Source: Bryobacterales bacterium (GTDB taxonomy: Bacteria > Acidobacteriota > Terriglobia > Bryobacterales > UBA6623). Taken from it: a stretch of DNA of 32,845 nt. Below are positions 23,247 to 32,171 of the stretch, piece by piece (the first letter of the stretch is position 1; every line of letters begins with the position of its first letter). The notes below the pieces were generated by a model, which searched no databases, had not been told where the DNA came from, and saw only the letters and a program-made list of their open reading frames with translations. Where the stretch lies: the NCBI GenBank assembly GCA_028819575.1, contig JAPPLB010000137.1:1-32845 (forward strand), written 5' to 3'. The position numbers and the translations under genes are program-made.

Positions 23247-24212
23247 CTAGCTGCCTTGATACTCGTGTCGGCGCCGGCCTTCGAGCGCCGTGCGCGCATC
23301 GCGCTTCCAGTCTTCCAGGTCGGGGCCGGCAAGCTCGGCGGCTCTCTCGCGCAACTCGGCCATCTCATCCCTGTTGTACTGCGAGAACTGCTGCGCGATG
23401 CGGACATCGTCTTCGATCTGACCGATCGTCGTGCATCCGACCGCGAGACAATGGATCGGAAGGCTCAGCACGTAGTTGATGCATTGCCCGACTCCGAATG
23501 ACTGGAGCAGCTTCGAGTTGGCCGTGCTCTTCATGCCCTGGATGCCCAGGTTCTGCTTTTGGGCTTCCGGCAGCACCTTCTGTTCGAAGCTCAGATACGA
23601 CGGATCGGCTGGATTGAGCGGCATCAGGATCGTGTCGAAGTCTTTGTAAAGCCGCAGCATCTCGAGATGGGCTTCCGGATCGTGATGCCCGGTAAAGCCG
23701 ATGTAACGGCATTTCCCCGCTTTCTTTGCCGCCTCGAAAGCCTCGATCGCACCGCCGGGAGCGAAGATGGCTTTGAGGTCCTCATCGGACTTGACGGAGT
23801 GAATCTGCCACAGATCGAGGTAGTCGGTCTTGAGTCGCTTCAGCGACTTGTGCAGTTCTTCCTCGGCTTCCTTGCGGGTTCGCTTTACGCTTTTCGTGGT
23901 CAGGAAGACCTCCTTGCGGACATCCTCGAGCGCTTCGCCGTAGACCACCTCGGAGCGGCCGTTCCAGTAGCTGTGCGCATTGTCGAAGTAGTTGAGCCCG
24001 AGTTCATAGGAGCGGCGCGTGATGGCCTTGGCCTGATCGAACGTGCAAAGCGGAAAACGCCCACCGGCTTGTCCGACGAGCGTGAGTTTCTCGCCGGTCT
24101 TGCCGAACGTCCTTTTCGGCACGTCACCGGCTTTCAGGCGGCTCGCCCGGGCACTGCCCGCCGCGATGCTCAACCCCGCAACAGCACTGCCGAAGAAGCT
24201 GCGTCGTTTCAT
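23247..24212 (-). CDS. Tat-exported aldo/keto reductase
   Basis: A 321-residue aldo/keto reductase, an NAD(P)H-dependent oxidoreductase of carbonyls and sugars. The catalytic tetrad is visible: Asp and Tyr in YFDNAHSYW, Lys in LTTKSV and His in WQIHSV. An N-terminal MKRRSFFGSAVAGLSIAAGS twin-arginine signal points to export. GGGAGGAAACC directly before the ATG is a strong ribosome site, and TATGAT upstream may be a -10 box. It converges on the BNR gene. It is distinct from the second exported AKR at 30503; the two share only family features. Confidence 0.88.
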   Translation of the reverse strand: MKRRSFFGSAVAGLSIAAGSARASRLKAGDVPKRTFGKTGEKLTLVGQAGGRFPLCTFDQAKAITRRSYELGLNYFDNAHSYWNGRSEVVYGEALEDVRKEVFLTTKSVKRTRKEAEEELHKSLKRLKTDYLDLWQIHSVKSDEDLKAIFAPGGAIEAFEAAKKAGKCRYIGFTGHHDPEAHLEMLRLYKDFDTILMPLNPADPSYLSFEQKVLPEAQKQNLGIQGMKSTANSKLLQSFGVGQCINYVLSLPIHCLAVGCTTIGQIEDDVRIAQQFSQYNRDEMAELRERAAELAGPDLEDWKRDARTALEGRRRHEYQGS

Positions 24213-24455
24213 GGTTTCCTCCCGGAGTCAACAAATAGCCGCCCCAATCATAACACCAGTCCCGGTCGTGTTGTGCCGTCAAGCACCGTGTTTCGATCAG
24301 GAACGAAATCACCGGGACCAAGCCCTGCCCAACTGGCGCCGTGGTCCTGTTCGTAGCGGGCGTACTGCGGCTGGAAGCAGTGAAGCCCTTCCACGGGATG
24401 CCGGCCGTACGCTGAACGTTTGCGACGTCGTCGTTGTAGAGAACAGCGGCAGAGC

Positions 24456-24779
24456 ATGAAGCTGGAAGAGCTGCCGGCCAACGCCGCGGTGCGCGGCATC
24501 CTGTCCGACGGCCTTTTCACGGTGCTCAGCGTGTGCAGCGGTTCGGCTCCGAAGCGCTTGAACGGACCTGACTGGAAGGTCGCCAAAGAGCTTCTGTGCC
24601 GTACATTACGAACCCCGGCTCGAGATGGTCGAGGTGACCATGGAGCATCGACGGAGACGGCGTTGTTCCTCTTGGTCTCCGAGGCGCAGCGGGTTCGCCT
24701 TGCACATCTGTTCGACCCGATGATCGCCGTGCACACCTCGGTCGTCGAGCCGTTGCCCCATCGGATCACCGCGGTTATA
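24456..24779 (+). pseudogene. N-terminal remnant of a SNF2-type helicase (defence-island type, DrmD-like)
   Basis: The conserved N-terminus of a large SNF2-type helicase can be read across three frames: MKLEELPANAAVRGILSDGL and KELLCR (frame of 24456), YEPRLEMVE (from 24607), WSIDGDG (from 24641), then LFLLVSEAQRVRLAHLFDP and VEPLPHRITAV back in the first frame. In intact relatives the next part is the Walker A segment (LLADDPGAGKT), which is absent. Relatives are usually found beside DUF1156 methylases or in DISARM-like islands; that placement is from memory of the family. The gene is dead: several frameshifts, and truncated before its ATPase core. Confidence 0.65.
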
Positions 24780-24781
24780 CT
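24753..24781 (+). promoter_or_regulatory. Candidate promoter for the copper monooxygenase-like gene
   Basis: TTGCCC at 24753-24758 and TATACT at 24776-24781 are separated by 17 bases, matching the sigma-70 consensus at 4 and 5 of 6 positions. It lies inside the end of the helicase remnant, about 40 bases before the chosen GTG start at 24821. Confidence 0.4.
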
Positions 24782-24820
24782 TCAATCCACTGGGACCGAT
24801 TGCTCCGGGGAAGTGCTGTC

Positions 24821-26917
24821 GTGAAGTGGATCAAGAAGGAGCGTCTCATCACTTGCCCGGCTGCTTTTGTCGTGTCATTCGTCTGTGCGGTCGCGCCCGC
24901 GCTACGCGCCCACGAAGGCGCCATCACCGTCGTCTCGGGCGCCAGCTTCACCGCTGAGCAACCGGTGGCTCCGAACTCGATCGCCGCCGTGTTCGGGGGC
25001 GAGTTCGCGGAGCAAACGACGGTTTCTGGCGAGAGCGAATTGCCGGAAGAACTCGACTCGGTCTCGGTTGTGATCGAGGACAGCGCCCAAGCAGAACACC
25101 GCGCGAAAGTCTTCGCCGTCGCCAAGGCCCGGATCGACATCCTGATTCCCGACCTGCCCGATGGCACTGCGCACATGCAGGTGATGCGCGGCGGCGCGTC
25201 CGTAGCCGACGGGGAATTCGAGATCCGGTCCGTGAGTCCGGGATTGTTTTCCGCCGCGAGTACCGGTTCGGGCCTCGCGGCTGCGATTGCCGTGCGCGTG
25301 AATGCCGATGGGACCCAAAGTTTCGAGCCCGTAGCGGTCTTCAATACCGAGCGGGACATGTGGGAACCGATCCCGCTCAACACCGCTGCCGGCTCAATCT
25401 ACCTGAGCTTGTTCGGCACGGGTATCCGCAACGGCTCGGATCTCACGGCTGTGATCGACGGAATTCCGATCGAAGTACGGTTTTACGGCGTACATCCGGC
25501 GTTTCCGGGCCTCGACCAAGTCAATATCGGCCCCCTGCCGCCCGAATTGAGCGGTCGGTCGGTCGTCGATCTCGTGCTGACCGTGGACGGGATCGAGGCT
25601 AACAGAGTGCAGTTCGGGTTCTCAGGCGGCGCCGGCGAGGCGGTCACCTTCAACAATCAGATCATCCGCCTGTTCCAGGCGCACTGTCAGGTCTGCCATC
25701 ACCCGGGCGAGGTCGCTCCGTTCTCGCTGATGGACTACGAATCCGCCAAGCCCCGGGCGCGAGGGATCATGTGGGCGACGGCCGCCCGCTTTATGCCGCC
25801 TTGGAAACCGGTCCCGGGATACGGTGAATTCATCGGAGAACGCCTCCTGGACGAAGCCGAGATCGACTTGATCGCACGCTGGGTGGATGCGGGTGTCCCG
25901 GAGGGCGATCCGGCCGACCTGCCGGAGCCGCTGGTGTTCAATGAGGAATGGACTCTTGGCGATCCGGATCTGGTCCTGGAGCTTCCTGAGTACACGCCCG
26001 ATCCGAACGTGGAAGACGACTACCGCTGCTTCAGCGTTCCCGTTCCGACGGAAACGGTCAAAAGCATCACGAAAGTCGAGGTGCGGCCCGGCAACCGCGG
26101 CATCGTCCATCATCTCATCTTGTTCGGGGATCCGACCGGCCAGTCGGCGGCTCTCGACGCCGCGTCCGGCGGCGCGGCGCCGGGATACCAGTGCTTCGGC
26201 GATCCGGGGTTCGAATTCGATGGGATCGAGGGGGTGGAATCGTATATACAGGGCGGCTGGGTGCCCGGTTACCGCCCCCAGGTCCTGCCCGAGGGTTCTG
26301 GGTACTATCTGCGGCCGGGCGCGCGCATCGCGATCCAGATCCACTACCACGCCGACGGGAAGCAGGAAAGCGACCGCACCCGCATCGGCCTGCACTTCTC
26401 GGAAGAGCCGACCGAGGAGAATGTCCTGGTACTGCCGGTTTTGAACCGCGAGTTCGAAATCCCGCCCGGGGCGGAAAACTACGAGGTGACCGCCGAGTTG
26501 GCCCTTGAGAACCCGCGGTACCTGGCTCTCGATACGGTTCTGCGCAGCTTGGGCAAGCGCCTCTTTCCCGTGGAAGTCATCTCCGTGCTGCCTCACATGC
26601 ACCTGCTCGGACGAGAGATCCGCATGGACAAGATATCCGCCGACGGCGGGGAGACGCCGATGATCTATATCGACGACTGGGACTTCCACTGGCAGGACTG
26701 GTACACCTATGTCGAGCCCGTCCTTCTCGAATCCACCGACGTTCTCAAAGTGCGGGCCTGGTATGACAACTCCGCGTCCAACCCGCGGAATCCTCATGAT
26801 CCGCCGCGGGCAGTCGGATGGGGCAACGGGACCAAAGACGAAATGTGCATCGTTTTCTTCCTTGTGAAAATTCCCGATCTTTGCGGTTTGCCGCTGGGTC
26901 TTTGCGGAGGGATATGA
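24821..26917 (+). CDS. Exported cytochrome c/copper monooxygenase fusion with TIGR03437-like N-terminal domain
   Basis: A 698-residue exported protein in three parts. After a signal peptide comes an N-terminal region of about 250 residues resembling the beta domain TIGR03437 of Solibacter-like proteins (GASFTAEQPVAPNSIAAVFG, SVSPGLFSAAS). Next is a haem-binding CQVCHH (C289, C292, H293). The C-terminal half resembles type II copper ascorbate-dependent monooxygenases (PHM/DBH-like): GIVHHLILF (two His near 430), IQIHYHADG (His-x-His near 509) and LPHMHLLG (near 592). Eukaryotic relatives hydroxylate carbon next to an amide or in dopamine. The bacterial substrate is unknown. The start is GTG 24821; TTG 24800 is an alternative. 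Confidence 0.82.
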   Translation: MKWIKKERLITCPAAFVVSFVCAVAPALRAHEGAITVVSGASFTAEQPVAPNSIAAVFGGEFAEQTTVSGESELPEELDSVSVVIEDSAQAEHRAKVFAVAKARIDILIPDLPDGTAHMQVMRGGASVADGEFEIRSVSPGLFSAASTGSGLAAAIAVRVNADGTQSFEPVAVFNTERDMWEPIPLNTAAGSIYLSLFGTGIRNGSDLTAVIDGIPIEVRFYGVHPAFPGLDQVNIGPLPPELSGRSVVDLVLTVDGIEANRVQFGFSGGAGEAVTFNNQIIRLFQAHCQVCHHPGEVAPFSLMDYESAKPRARGIMWATAARFMPPWKPVPGYGEFIGERLLDEAEIDLIARWVDAGVPEGDPADLPEPLVFNEEWTLGDPDLVLELPEYTPDPNVEDDYRCFSVPVPTETVKSITKVEVRPGNRGIVHHLILFGDPTGQSAALDAASGGAAPGYQCFGDPGFEFDGIEGVESYIQGGWVPGYRPQVLPEGSGYYLRPGARIAIQIHYHADGKQESDRTRIGLHFSEEPTEENVLVLPVLNREFEIPPGAENYEVTAELALENPRYLALDTVLRSLGKRLFPVEVISVLPHMHLLGREIRMDKISADGGETPMIYIDDWDFHWQDWYTYVEPVLLESTDVLKVRAWYDNSASNPRNPHDPPRAVGWGNGTKDEMCIVFFLVKIPDLCGLPLGLCGGI

Positions 26918-27010
26918 TCGGCTCGTTCCGATGCCGCTGCTCCCGCGCGGATTTCCGAAAGCGGCGCCGTCAGGTTAAGGCTTGGTAAAAAAGAGGGCAT
27001 TGACTCCGAT

Positions 27011-28708
27011 ATGCATGTGAACGCTGTTTTCGAGACCCCCTGTTGTTTGCGAAAATCGGCCGGTCCAGCCGGCAGCATCGCCGCTTTCGCCTGCCTGCTG
27101 GCATTGCTGGGCTGTAGCGGAAAAGAGGCTGTTTCATCGGCGGGCGCCGGCCTGATCCGCGCCGGCAGCATCGCCGCCCACACCCGGTTTCTGTCGAGTG
27201 ACGCCCTCGAAGGACGCGGCATCGGAGGACGCGCCGAGGCGCTCGCCACCGAGTACATCGCGGCGCAGTTTGCCTTGGCCGGGGCCGCTCCGGCGGGAGA
27301 CGACGGGACGTACTTCCAGGCGGTTCCGCTTGTCGGTGTCCAGACACAGCCCGATGCCATGCTGAGCTGGTCCGCGGGAGCGGGCGCCAGGCGCTTGCGC
27401 TACCTCGACGATTTCGTCGCTGTGAACCACCGCCAGCAACCGCTCGCCGAGGTGGACGCTGACGCCGTCTATGTCGGTCACGGCATCGTCGCCCCCGAGT
27501 TCGAGTGGGATGACTACAAGGGGGTCGACGTCAAGGGCAAGATCGTCGTCCTCTTCACGAACGAGCCGGCATCCGACGATCCGGCTTTCTTCGGCGGACC
27601 GGCGCTCACCTACTACGGCCGCTGGACCTTCAAGTACGAAGAGGCGCTGCGCCAGGGCGCCGCCGGGTGCCTGATCATCCACACGACGCCCACCGCCGGC
27701 TACCCCTGGCAGGTCGTCCGCAACTCTTGGAGCGGCCGCGAACCTTTCGTGGAGCTCGGCCCGGACGAAGAGGCCCTGAGCGTGGCCGGGTGGATCCATA
27801 CCGAGGCGGCCGCTTCGATGCTCGCCGCAACCGGTAAGAGCCTCGACGAGTTGCTGGCCATGTCGGAATCGCGCGCCTTCCAGCCGCTGCCGCTGTCGGT
27901 CCGCATCCGCACCCGGATTCCCAGTTCCGTCACTCCCATCCGCACGCGCAACGTCGTCGCGATGATCCAAGGCGGCAACGCTCAAAAACGGGACGAAGCC
28001 GTTCTCTATACGGCCCACTGGGACCACCTCGGCGTCGGCATCCCGGTAGACGGCGACAACATCTACAACGGCGCGGTCGACAACGCAACGGGCGTCTCGC
28101 TGCTCCTCGAACTGGCGCGTGCTTTCGGCGAGTCCGACGCTCGGCCGCAGCGCTCGATCCTTTTCGCGGCCGTCGGCGCCGAGGAGGGCGGCCTGCGCGG
28201 CTCCCAATACTACTCGCAGCATCCTTTCATCCCGGCCGGCCGGACAGCGGTGAACATCAACTTCGATGGCTTGGCCCCGCTGGGCCGCACGCGCGATATT
28301 ACCCTTCCCGGTTTCGAGCGGACGACCCTGCGGCCGGCCGTCGAAGCCCTCGCCGAGGAATCGCGACTGTCGATCCGTCCCGAAGCTCACCCCGAACAGG
28401 GCTATTACTATCGTTCTGATCACTTCAGCCTGGCGAAGGTTGGCGTACCGGCTTTTTCGGTGAAGCTGGGCGTCGACTACGTCGATCGACCGGAAGGATG
28501 GGGCGTCGAGGCGCAGGAGGATTACACTGCGAACCGCTACCATCAGCCCTCCGATGAGTTCGATCCGGCATGGGATTTCTCGGGACTCGAACAACTCGCC
28601 CGGTTCGGCTTCGAGCTCGGCCTGCGCGCCGCCAACGCCCCGGACTTGCCCACCTGGAATGAAGGGGACGAGTTCCTGCCGGCGCGGCTCCAGTCATGGG
28701 AACGCTGA
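27011..28708 (+). CDS. Peptidase M28 family lipoprotein with PA insert
   Basis: A 565-residue zinc aminopeptidase-like protein. The N-terminus carries a signal ending LLALLGC (lipobox). Residues about 130-250 look like a protease-associated (PA) insert (VYVGHGIVAPEFEWDDYKGV). The M28 core has YTAHWDHLGVG (first His, and Asp), NGAVDNATGVSLLLELARA (bridging Asp), GAEEGGLRGSQYY (catalytic and metal-binding Glu) and YYRSDHFSLAKVGVPAFSV (last His). It should be a membrane-anchored periplasmic or surface exopeptidase. It is about 90 bases after the monooxygenase-like gene on the same strand. Confidence 0.88.
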   Translation: MHVNAVFETPCCLRKSAGPAGSIAAFACLLALLGCSGKEAVSSAGAGLIRAGSIAAHTRFLSSDALEGRGIGGRAEALATEYIAAQFALAGAAPAGDDGTYFQAVPLVGVQTQPDAMLSWSAGAGARRLRYLDDFVAVNHRQQPLAEVDADAVYVGHGIVAPEFEWDDYKGVDVKGKIVVLFTNEPASDDPAFFGGPALTYYGRWTFKYEEALRQGAAGCLIIHTTPTAGYPWQVVRNSWSGREPFVELGPDEEALSVAGWIHTEAAASMLAATGKSLDELLAMSESRAFQPLPLSVRIRTRIPSSVTPIRTRNVVAMIQGGNAQKRDEAVLYTAHWDHLGVGIPVDGDNIYNGAVDNATGVSLLLELARAFGESDARPQRSILFAAVGAEEGGLRGSQYYSQHPFIPAGRTAVNINFDGLAPLGRTRDITLPGFERTTLRPAVEALAEESRLSIRPEAHPEQGYYYRSDHFSLAKVGVPAFSVKLGVDYVDRPEGWGVEAQEDYTANRYHQPSDEFDPAWDFSGLEQLARFGFELGLRAANAPDLPTWNEGDEFLPARLQSWER

Positions 28709-28714
28709 GAAGTC

Positions 28715-28720
28715 TATAAT
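28715..28720 (+). promoter_or_regulatory. Candidate -10 box (TATAAT) close to the gene at 28730
   Basis: A perfect TATAAT ends 9 bases before the TTG start at 28730, the same spacing as before the dipeptidase at 2745. A transcript from it would be almost leaderless. No good -35 is visible. Confidence 0.35.
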
Positions 28721-28729
28721 TGAGACGCC

Positions 28730-29212
28730 TTGTCATACATCGAGTGGCTTGAGAACTCACTGACGGACAAGCTCCAAGAGCAGCCGGTCGGAGAGCCTGT
28801 CGCCCTTCGCGCCTACCTGGAGCTGAGCGACGATCACGGACACCTGGTTCCGACCGCCGGGGCGATGGCGTCTGTCGCAGGCGCCTGGTTCGGTGCGGGA
28901 TTGCCCAAGGTCTATGCTCTCGGCGGAGCCGACCAGGGATACGTTTCGGTCACCGCGACGTATCCTGGCGGACAGACCGCTCTGATCGTCGCCGAGTCCC
29001 TGAGCGCAGCCGCCGGTGAGCGGCCCTCCGTGCGTCTCTTGCTGATCGGCAACCGTGGCACGATGGAGTTCGCTGATTCGCCGGGCGCGGATTTCCGCAC
29101 GGTCGATCGAACGCCGCCCGCCGGCGCGAGCAGCGAGGCTCTGAGCCGGGCGATAGCTGAGTCGCTCCGGTCAGGCGTCCCCGTGGAAGGGAGGGCGCAC
29201 AACCGTGGCTAG
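28730..29212 (+). CDS. Stand-alone protein resembling the C-terminal domain of Gfo/Idh/MocA oxidoreductases
   Basis: A 160-residue protein starting at TTG. The middle region VYALGGADQGYVSVTATYPG and ALIVAESL, followed by LLIGNRGTMEFADSPGADF, follows the order seen in the C-terminal domain of Gfo/Idh/MocA enzymes, where a variable loop precedes a 'GTEGTLEF'-type strand. There is no Rossmann nucleotide domain. The next gene, a complete Gfo/Idh/MocA protein, overlaps it by 8 bases, so the two are almost certainly co-translated and probably interact. The family assignment is an inference from pattern only. Confidence 0.55.
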   Translation: MSYIEWLENSLTDKLQEQPVGEPVALRAYLELSDDHGHLVPTAGAMASVAGAWFGAGLPKVYALGGADQGYVSVTATYPGGQTALIVAESLSAAAGERPSVRLLLIGNRGTMEFADSPGADFRTVDRTPPAGASSEALSRAIAESLRSGVPVEGRAHNRG

Positions 29213-30356
29213 CCGGCCGTTCGGCGTTCTGCTCGTAACGGGCGGGATGACCCACCAGGAGAACTACGGAGCGGGATTCCTCGCCGACCCGCGCGCAAGA
29301 GTCGTCGGCCTTACCGATGAACCCGATGTCGACGAACGCCGCGACCGCCTGAACCGCGGGTTGGCCGATCAGTTCGGCATACCCTTCCTGCCGGATATCC
29401 GCGAGGCGCTCGCGCGGTCCGACGTGCACCTCGTCTCCGTCTGCTCGGAGTTCGAGCGGCGCACCCGCGTCTCTCAAATCTGTGCGGAAGCCGGCAAGCA
29501 TCTCTACGTCGACAAGCCCATGGTGACGAAAATGGCGGAGGCCGACAAACTCGTGGCGACAGCCAGGCGTCGTGGCTTGCGCGGTCAGATGTTCACCCAG
29601 GTCGGCGCGCCGTACGCGAGGCGGCTGAAAGGAATCGTCGATTCCGGTGCTTTGGGCGAGATCAAGTCGATCCAGTGTGACCTCATGTTCGCGAAGGGTT
29701 TCACCGGCGGCGCTCCGCTTGGCGCGCCTCGTCGCGAGCACGATCCGCCCAGGCGGTTCACGTTCCCGGACGCCAAGCGTGAAATCTGGACGACCGCGGT
29801 CTATTCGCTCACCTTGATCCGCTGGCTCCTCGGCGGACCCCGCTTTCGCAGCGTCTACGCCACGAGCGCCAACTACTTTTTCGAGGAGCACTACAAACGC
29901 GATGTCGAGGACTTCGGCACGCTTGCTCTCACGCTCGACAACGGCGTCACGGCGTCACTGATCGCCGGCCGCATCGGTTGGCACAGTCACCGTAGTTCCG
30001 GCCCGAACTTCACGCGCATCATCGGTAGCAAGCGCAGCTTCCTTCTTGACGCGCACAGCCCGCGCTTCGAAATCTCGTCCGACAGAAAGTGGGCGCCGCC
30101 GGCGAAGGACCCCATTGATCCCATGGGCTTCTGGTCGAGCACCATGGAGCGTGGGAACGCTCAACCCAAGCCCTTTTGGCACGAGCCGCCGATCGCGCCC
30201 GGACGATCGGATCAGGCTCTCTTCCTCGATTGCCTCGAACAGGACAAAGAGCCGGAAGTCACGCTGGACGATGCCGCGCAGGCATCCGAGGCGATGCTGG
30301 CCGCCTACCGGTCCGCCGCAACAGGGCAGGTGGTGGCGCTGCCTCTGCCGCGCTAG
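29205..30356 (+). CDS. Gfo/Idh/MocA family oxidoreductase
   Basis: A 383-residue NAD(P)-dependent oxidoreductase. The N-terminal Rossmann part runs to CSEFERRTRVSQICAEAGKH and the cofactor/catalytic motif YVDKP, here DKP in place of the usual EKP. The C-terminal domain includes GALGEIKSIQCDL and YKRDVEDFGTLALTLDNGVT. It starts with GTG inside the end of the preceding gene (8-base overlap). Members oxidise inositols, sugars or sugar acids. There is no signal peptide, so it acts in the cytoplasm. The small partner gene before it may provide an extra or regulatory domain. Confidence 0.85.
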   Translation: MASRPFGVLLVTGGMTHQENYGAGFLADPRARVVGLTDEPDVDERRDRLNRGLADQFGIPFLPDIREALARSDVHLVSVCSEFERRTRVSQICAEAGKHLYVDKPMVTKMAEADKLVATARRRGLRGQMFTQVGAPYARRLKGIVDSGALGEIKSIQCDLMFAKGFTGGAPLGAPRREHDPPRRFTFPDAKREIWTTAVYSLTLIRWLLGGPRFRSVYATSANYFFEEHYKRDVEDFGTLALTLDNGVTASLIAGRIGWHSHRSSGPNFTRIIGSKRSFLLDAHSPRFEISSDRKWAPPAKDPIDPMGFWSSTMERGNAQPKPFWHEPPIAPGRSDQALFLDCLEQDKEPEVTLDDAAQASEAMLAAYRSAATGQVVALPLPR

Positions 30357-30502
30357 CCGCTGCCGGAACCGCTCCCTGCCATCCCGCCAAGAGCGCCGGG
30401 CGATTGCTTGACCTATGTGAGCCCTGAGCCGCTATCGAAGATCAGAGCGGTGTGATAACCTGACAGCAACTCGACCCGCATACCCATTTGGGAGGAACGA
30501 AC

Positions 30503-31390
30503 ATGTCCATCGAGAGACGCCATTTTTTCCGCCACGGACTCGCCGTCGGCGCGGCGCTTGCGACCGGCTTGGACCGAAACCGCGCGCACGCCGCCGCACT
30601 CCCTCGCAGGTACGCCAACGACGTGGTCGAGTTGGGGCCCGACAAGGTCAAGCTCTCCCGTCTGGCGATGGGCACCGGCACCAGCGGTTTCGGCGGGTCT
30701 TCGAATCAGACGCGCCAGCTCGGCGTCAAGGGCATGGTCGATTTGGTTTGGTACGGCTACGACAACGGCGTTACGTTTTGGGATTCGGCGGATCAGTACG
30801 GAAGCCATCCGCACCTGAAGGGCGCGCTCAAGCACATCCCGCGCGAAAAGGTCGCGATCATGACCAAGACCCACGCCAAGACCTACGAAGAGATGCGGCG
30901 CGACCTCGACCGCTACAAGAAGGAACTCGGTACGGACTACATCGACATCGTCCTGTTGCACGCCATGCGCGAAGTCGATTGGCCCACGCAACGCAAGGGC
31001 GCCATGGAGTACCTTTCCGAGATGCGCGAGAAGGGTGTGGTCAAGACGCACGGGGTCTCCTGCCACTCGCTGCCGGCCTTGAAGACCGCCGCGAAGACAC
31101 CATGGGTGCACGTTGACCTCGCGCGCATCAACCCGATGGGCGTCGCGATGGATGCCGACCCTGCCACCGTCAAAGACGTCCTGCGCGATATGAAGAGTAA
31201 AGGCAAGGGCATCATCGGCATGAAGATTCTGGGCGCCGGCAAGATGCGCCGTCGGGTCGACGAGATGCTCTCCCACGCGCTCGCGATGGACTTCATCGAC
31301 ACCTTTACGATCGGCGCCGAGAGCGTCCAGGAGCTTGGCGATCTGGTTCGCCGCATCCCGCAAGCGTCGCAGCGCGGCTGGCCGAGCTAA
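30503..31390 (+). CDS. Tat-exported aldo/keto reductase-like protein
   Basis: A 295-residue AKR-fold protein with a Tat signal (ERRHFFRHGLAVGAALATG). Catalytic positions are partly visible: VTFWDSADQYGSHPHLKGAL (Asp, Tyr), IMTKTHAKTYEEM (Lys) and IVLLHAMREVDW (His). GGGAGG lies about 8 bases before the ATG. The open frame extends 15 bases upstream, but the ribosome site fixes the start at 30503. It is the second exported AKR of the window and probably works on sugar or aldehyde substrates in the periplasm. It follows the Gfo/Idh/MocA gene by 146 bases. Confidence 0.82.
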   Translation: MSIERRHFFRHGLAVGAALATGLDRNRAHAAALPRRYANDVVELGPDKVKLSRLAMGTGTSGFGGSSNQTRQLGVKGMVDLVWYGYDNGVTFWDSADQYGSHPHLKGALKHIPREKVAIMTKTHAKTYEEMRRDLDRYKKELGTDYIDIVLLHAMREVDWPTQRKGAMEYLSEMREKGVVKTHGVSCHSLPALKTAAKTPWVHVDLARINPMGVAMDADPATVKDVLRDMKSKGKGIIGMKILGAGKMRRRVDEMLSHALAMDFIDTFTIGAESVQELGDLVRRIPQASQRGWPS

Positions 31391-31442
31391 GGCTCGGGTG
31401 CGACAGGTCACGTTGGTCTCCGGCGCAGCGTCCGCCGCTTAG

Positions 31443-32171
31443 ATGTCGTCACTTCCCAGTCTGCTCTCCTCGAAGGACATTGCTCCGTCCGAGCGGCTGA
31501 TTTTCGCCCTGGACGTCCCGACGACCGACGAGGCCCGCCGGCTCGTCGGGCGCCTCGGCGATGCTGTCCGCTTCTACAAGCTGGGCCTGGAACTCTCCAT
31601 GGCCGGCGGTTACTTCGAGTTGGTCGATGACCTGATCGCTCAAGACAAGATGGTCTTCGTTGACCTCAAGTTCTTTGACGTTCCCCAGACGGTTCAACGA
31701 GCCGTCGCGCGCCTCGACGGACGCGGGATTTCCTTCACGACCGTGCACGGCAACGAGAACATCCTGGAAGCGGCATGTTCCGCGAAAGGAGACGTGAAGA
31801 TCCTCGCCGTGACCGTGCTGACGAGTCTCGACGAGGGAGACTTGCGCGACCTGGGATTCCAGTGCAGTCCGAAGGAACTCGTTCTATCGCGCGCCAGACG
31901 CGCCCTCGCTGTCGGCTGCGACGGCGTTGTCTCGTCGGGACTCGAAGCGCCGGAGCTGCGGCGCGGGCTGGGCGAGAACTTCCTGGTCGTTACTCCCGGC
32001 ATCCGCCCGGTGGCCAACGTCGACGATCAGAAGCGGACGGTCAACGTCGAGCAGGCTTTTCACAACGGCGCCGACTACATCGTCGTCGGACGGCCGATCA
32101 AAGAAGCTCCTGATCCCCGCGCAGCGGCGGAGGCGATCCAGCAAACGATCGCGGGCGTTTTCAGCGGATAA
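31443..32171 (+). CDS. pyrF: Orotidine 5'-phosphate decarboxylase
   Basis: A 242-residue decarboxylase that makes UMP in de novo pyrimidine synthesis. The active-site array is intact: D24 in FALDVP, K46 in FYKLGLEL, and D74, K76 and D79 in FVDLKFFDVPQT. The phosphate-binding end reads VVTPGIRP and DYIVVGRPI. Length and motifs fit a normal class I PyrF. It ends 11 bases inside the convergent thpR gene, so the two 3' ends overlap. Confidence 0.95.
   Translation: MSSLPSLLSSKDIAPSERLIFALDVPTTDEARRLVGRLGDAVRFYKLGLELSMAGGYFELVDDLIAQDKMVFVDLKFFDVPQTVQRAVARLDGRGISFTTVHGNENILEAACSAKGDVKILAVTVLTSLDEGDLRDLGFQCSPKELVLSRARRALAVGCDGVVSSGLEAPELRRGLGENFLVVTPGIRPVANVDDQKRTVNVEQAFHNGADYIVVGRPIKEAPDPRAAAEAIQQTIAGVFSG

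Noticed and set aside
24248-24420. Minus-strand frame with protein-like text (CFQPQYARYEQDHGASW, DFVPDRNTVLDG)
   Set aside because: It may be the C-terminal remnant of a lost gene, but I recognise no family, there is no start, and the upstream part runs antisense to the helicase remnant. Too weak for a feature. The 243 bp between the AKR gene and the helicase remnant otherwise hold nothing clear.
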